Shown: piece by piece, positions 62,525 through 64,000 of the stretch
How positions within the stretch are numbered: the stretch's first letter is position 1
How the letters are laid out: the number at the start of each line of letters is the position of its first letter
The notes under the pieces: generated by a model
The model's database searches: none
Told to the model about the DNA's origin: nothing
Seen by the model: the letters and a program-made list of their open reading frames with translations, nothing else
Source of the DNA: Ziziphus jujuba
Taxonomy: Eukaryota > Streptophyta > Magnoliopsida > Rosales > Rhamnaceae
DNA length: 64,000 nucleotides
Reading direction: 5' to 3'
Assembly (NCBI RefSeq): GCF_031755915.1
Contig: NC_083382.1
Location: forward strand, 2,852,001-2,916,000
Program-made: the position numbers and the translations under genes

Positions 62525-62585
62525 GACATACACTCCCATCATGCCTGCTTCAATTATTAGCTAGTTAATCCATACATGTAATTAC

Positions 62586-62600
62586 CCACGTGGTTTCTAA
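62586..62600 (+). promoter_or_regulatory. G-box in shared context, JIP gene 2
   Basis: CCACGTGG (62586-62593) is a perfect palindrome with the CACGTG core, continuing GTTTCTAA. It lies about 65 bp upstream of the TATA box. A second ACGT core (CTACGTGG) lies at about 62620-62627. It fits MYC2-type jasmonate control, which is inferred from the motif and the gene family. Confidence 0.6.
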
Positions 62601-64000
62601 GGGGGACGGGGTCTATATCCTACGTGGTAGGCGTTTCCTATTCCATTATCTCTGATTCTGTCCCGTGACAGCCGTGTTTTAAATTTTTTTATTGTTTTGG
62701 CTTTCCTAGCCAACCCATTAACTAGCTACTGGACCAACCAATTTATCCAAATTGGTGAAATAAACCTTCAAAATCCCCCAAAACTTTATCTTTTTCGGTG
62801 AAATAAACCTTCAAAATCTACAACTTAATTGGGCCAATCATGTGATTATTAAAAAATGAAAAATAAAAAAATTGGGCCATTCAAGATATCAAACTTCATC
62901 AAATTTGTGCTATCTCACCGTCCAAATTGCAACACAGGTGAAGATAACACGTCAAAAGCACGGGTAAGAAACAAATATTGCTGAAAAGAGTCTAGAGATT
63001 ACATCATACGAATAAGGACATAATTTCTAGCTTTGTTTTTGTTTATACATAGTATGTCAGAGGACCACTTTGCATTGAATGAGACAATTTTGTATGAAAC
63101 TGTGGTACCGGCTGATCTGGTAAGACACCAAATAATTTTAATGCCAAGTATTACAAGCTTGCAACAGTTTAATGTCATGTGTTGAAAGTATCTCAAATAT
63201 GACTCTATCAATTGCATAATTAAAAGTTTTAAAAAAAAATTCCTTAAAAAGTTTTTTCTTTTTTCTCAAAAACAAAAAAATAAAATAAAATAAAAAGTTT
63301 GATATAATATATGTAAATAGTCTTATACATAATATATTACAAAACAATTTTTAAATTGACTATATATTTATATCATTTAGATTTAAACAATGCTAATTTC
63401 TATTATTACAAAAACAGCAATTTATATTAATCGATAGAAATATTTTAAGTTACTATGTCAATTTAAAATGCCAATTCACCATCTAAAATTGAGACAAAAA
63501 TCCTCTACCTTTTCTTTTTTTTTTGGAGTGCTTGTTTATGATTGCTTATTAATCACAACCATTACTGTTCTAATTCATTGAATCTATAATGGTTGGAAAT
63601 AAAGTCACAACATTAAATATCACAAAACTTGCACATCGAAATTTAACCTTGCTACCATATCCTCTTTCCTATCAAATCCTCTATTTTTCTTTTCTTTTTT
63701 TTTCTTTTCTCAAAGTCGTTGTCCATGCTAACTGGAACATGTGAAAAGAGTTTCTATTTCGTTATAGAAACGGAAAATTAAATGAAAAGATTTTCGATGA
63801 TTTCATTTTCTTTTTGTTATTAAATGGGAATCCGATGTTAGAATATATTCTATAAGGTCAAGTTTTTGCTGCATTGTACTTGACTGTTAAAACCAATCAT
63901 AAAAATGATCGGGGCTTTAAGATCTATATGACTAATAAAAATAATTTTTATTATTATTATTTTTTTTTTCAAGAAAAATTTTCTCTTTGAAAGTGGTTCA
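62601..64000. other. Upstream region of JIP gene 2 and window end
   Basis: 62601-62770 is the reference copy of the upstream block shared with 415-800 and 3460-3840 (CTGATTCTGTCCCGTGACAG, GGCTTTCCTAGCCAACC). A GAGGACCACTTTGCATTGAA motif lies near 63060. The rest is AT-rich with homopolymer runs and no recognisable gene. Confidence 0.5.

Overview
The window is nuclear DNA from a flowering plant, almost certainly a eudicot. It has AT-rich intergenic DNA, GT-AG introns, many microsatellites, and more than half of its length is LTR retrotransposon sequence. Two genes encode proteins that closely resemble the 23 kDa jasmonate-induced protein (JIP-23) family. A member of the Rosales such as jujube is my guess, but the sequence alone does not prove it. 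There are no rRNA or functional tRNA genes, CRISPR arrays or other bacterial features.

Genes. Two intact two-exon JIP-23-like genes lie on the minus strand (27923-28774 and 61676-62397). Each has a TATA box and an upstream G-box in a shared context (CACGTGGTTTsTAA), which fits jasmonate control. Relics of further copies lie at 33305-33385 and 48837-48957. A third gene, on the plus strand (18696-23235), has three exons and encodes an unrecognised helical protein that ends in a striking glycine zipper. It is interrupted by two in-frame stop codons and carries a 2.9 kb solo LTR in its second intron. A decayed copy of its last exon lies at 49365-49692.

Repeats. About 34.8 kb (roughly 54 %) belongs to one Ty3/gypsy family with very long LTRs (2.8-3.5 kb, starting TGTAACACC and ending CCTGACA). 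There are seven full-length LTR insertions outside the one two-LTR element (35789-45295), plus two truncated LTRs. Most have 5-bp target duplications. The two-LTR element keeps a tRNA-iMet primer site and a polypurine tract, but its pol is badly damaged. At 6121-12310 three insertions are nested: a TRIM, a solo LTR inside it, and a second solo LTR inside that, each with its own target duplication. A second, 281-bp TRIM lies at 14953-15233. A copia-like LTR, an L1-type RNase H fragment, two tRNA-derived SINE-like units and a candidate TIR element complete the list.

Layout. 1-13010: a ~3 kb tandem duplication, the second unit split by the nested insertions. 13010-15440: small repeats and TRIM-2. 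15439-26596: LTR-C, the broken helical gene with LTR-D in its intron, and LTR-E downstream. 26597-35788: JIP gene 1 with its flanks, duplications, SINEs and a JIP relic. 35789-48756: the two-LTR element and LTR-H, only 65 bp apart. 48757-59457: JIP and helical-gene relics, the copia LTR and LTRs I, J and K. 59458-64000: a duplicated segment and JIP gene 2.

The most unusual signals are: the glycine-zipper gene; LTRs that look as if they carry their own exon-intron structure with conserved splice sites; LTRs that are mosaics of exchangeable 5' and 3' modules; and clusters of WRKY-type W-boxes at each LTR start.
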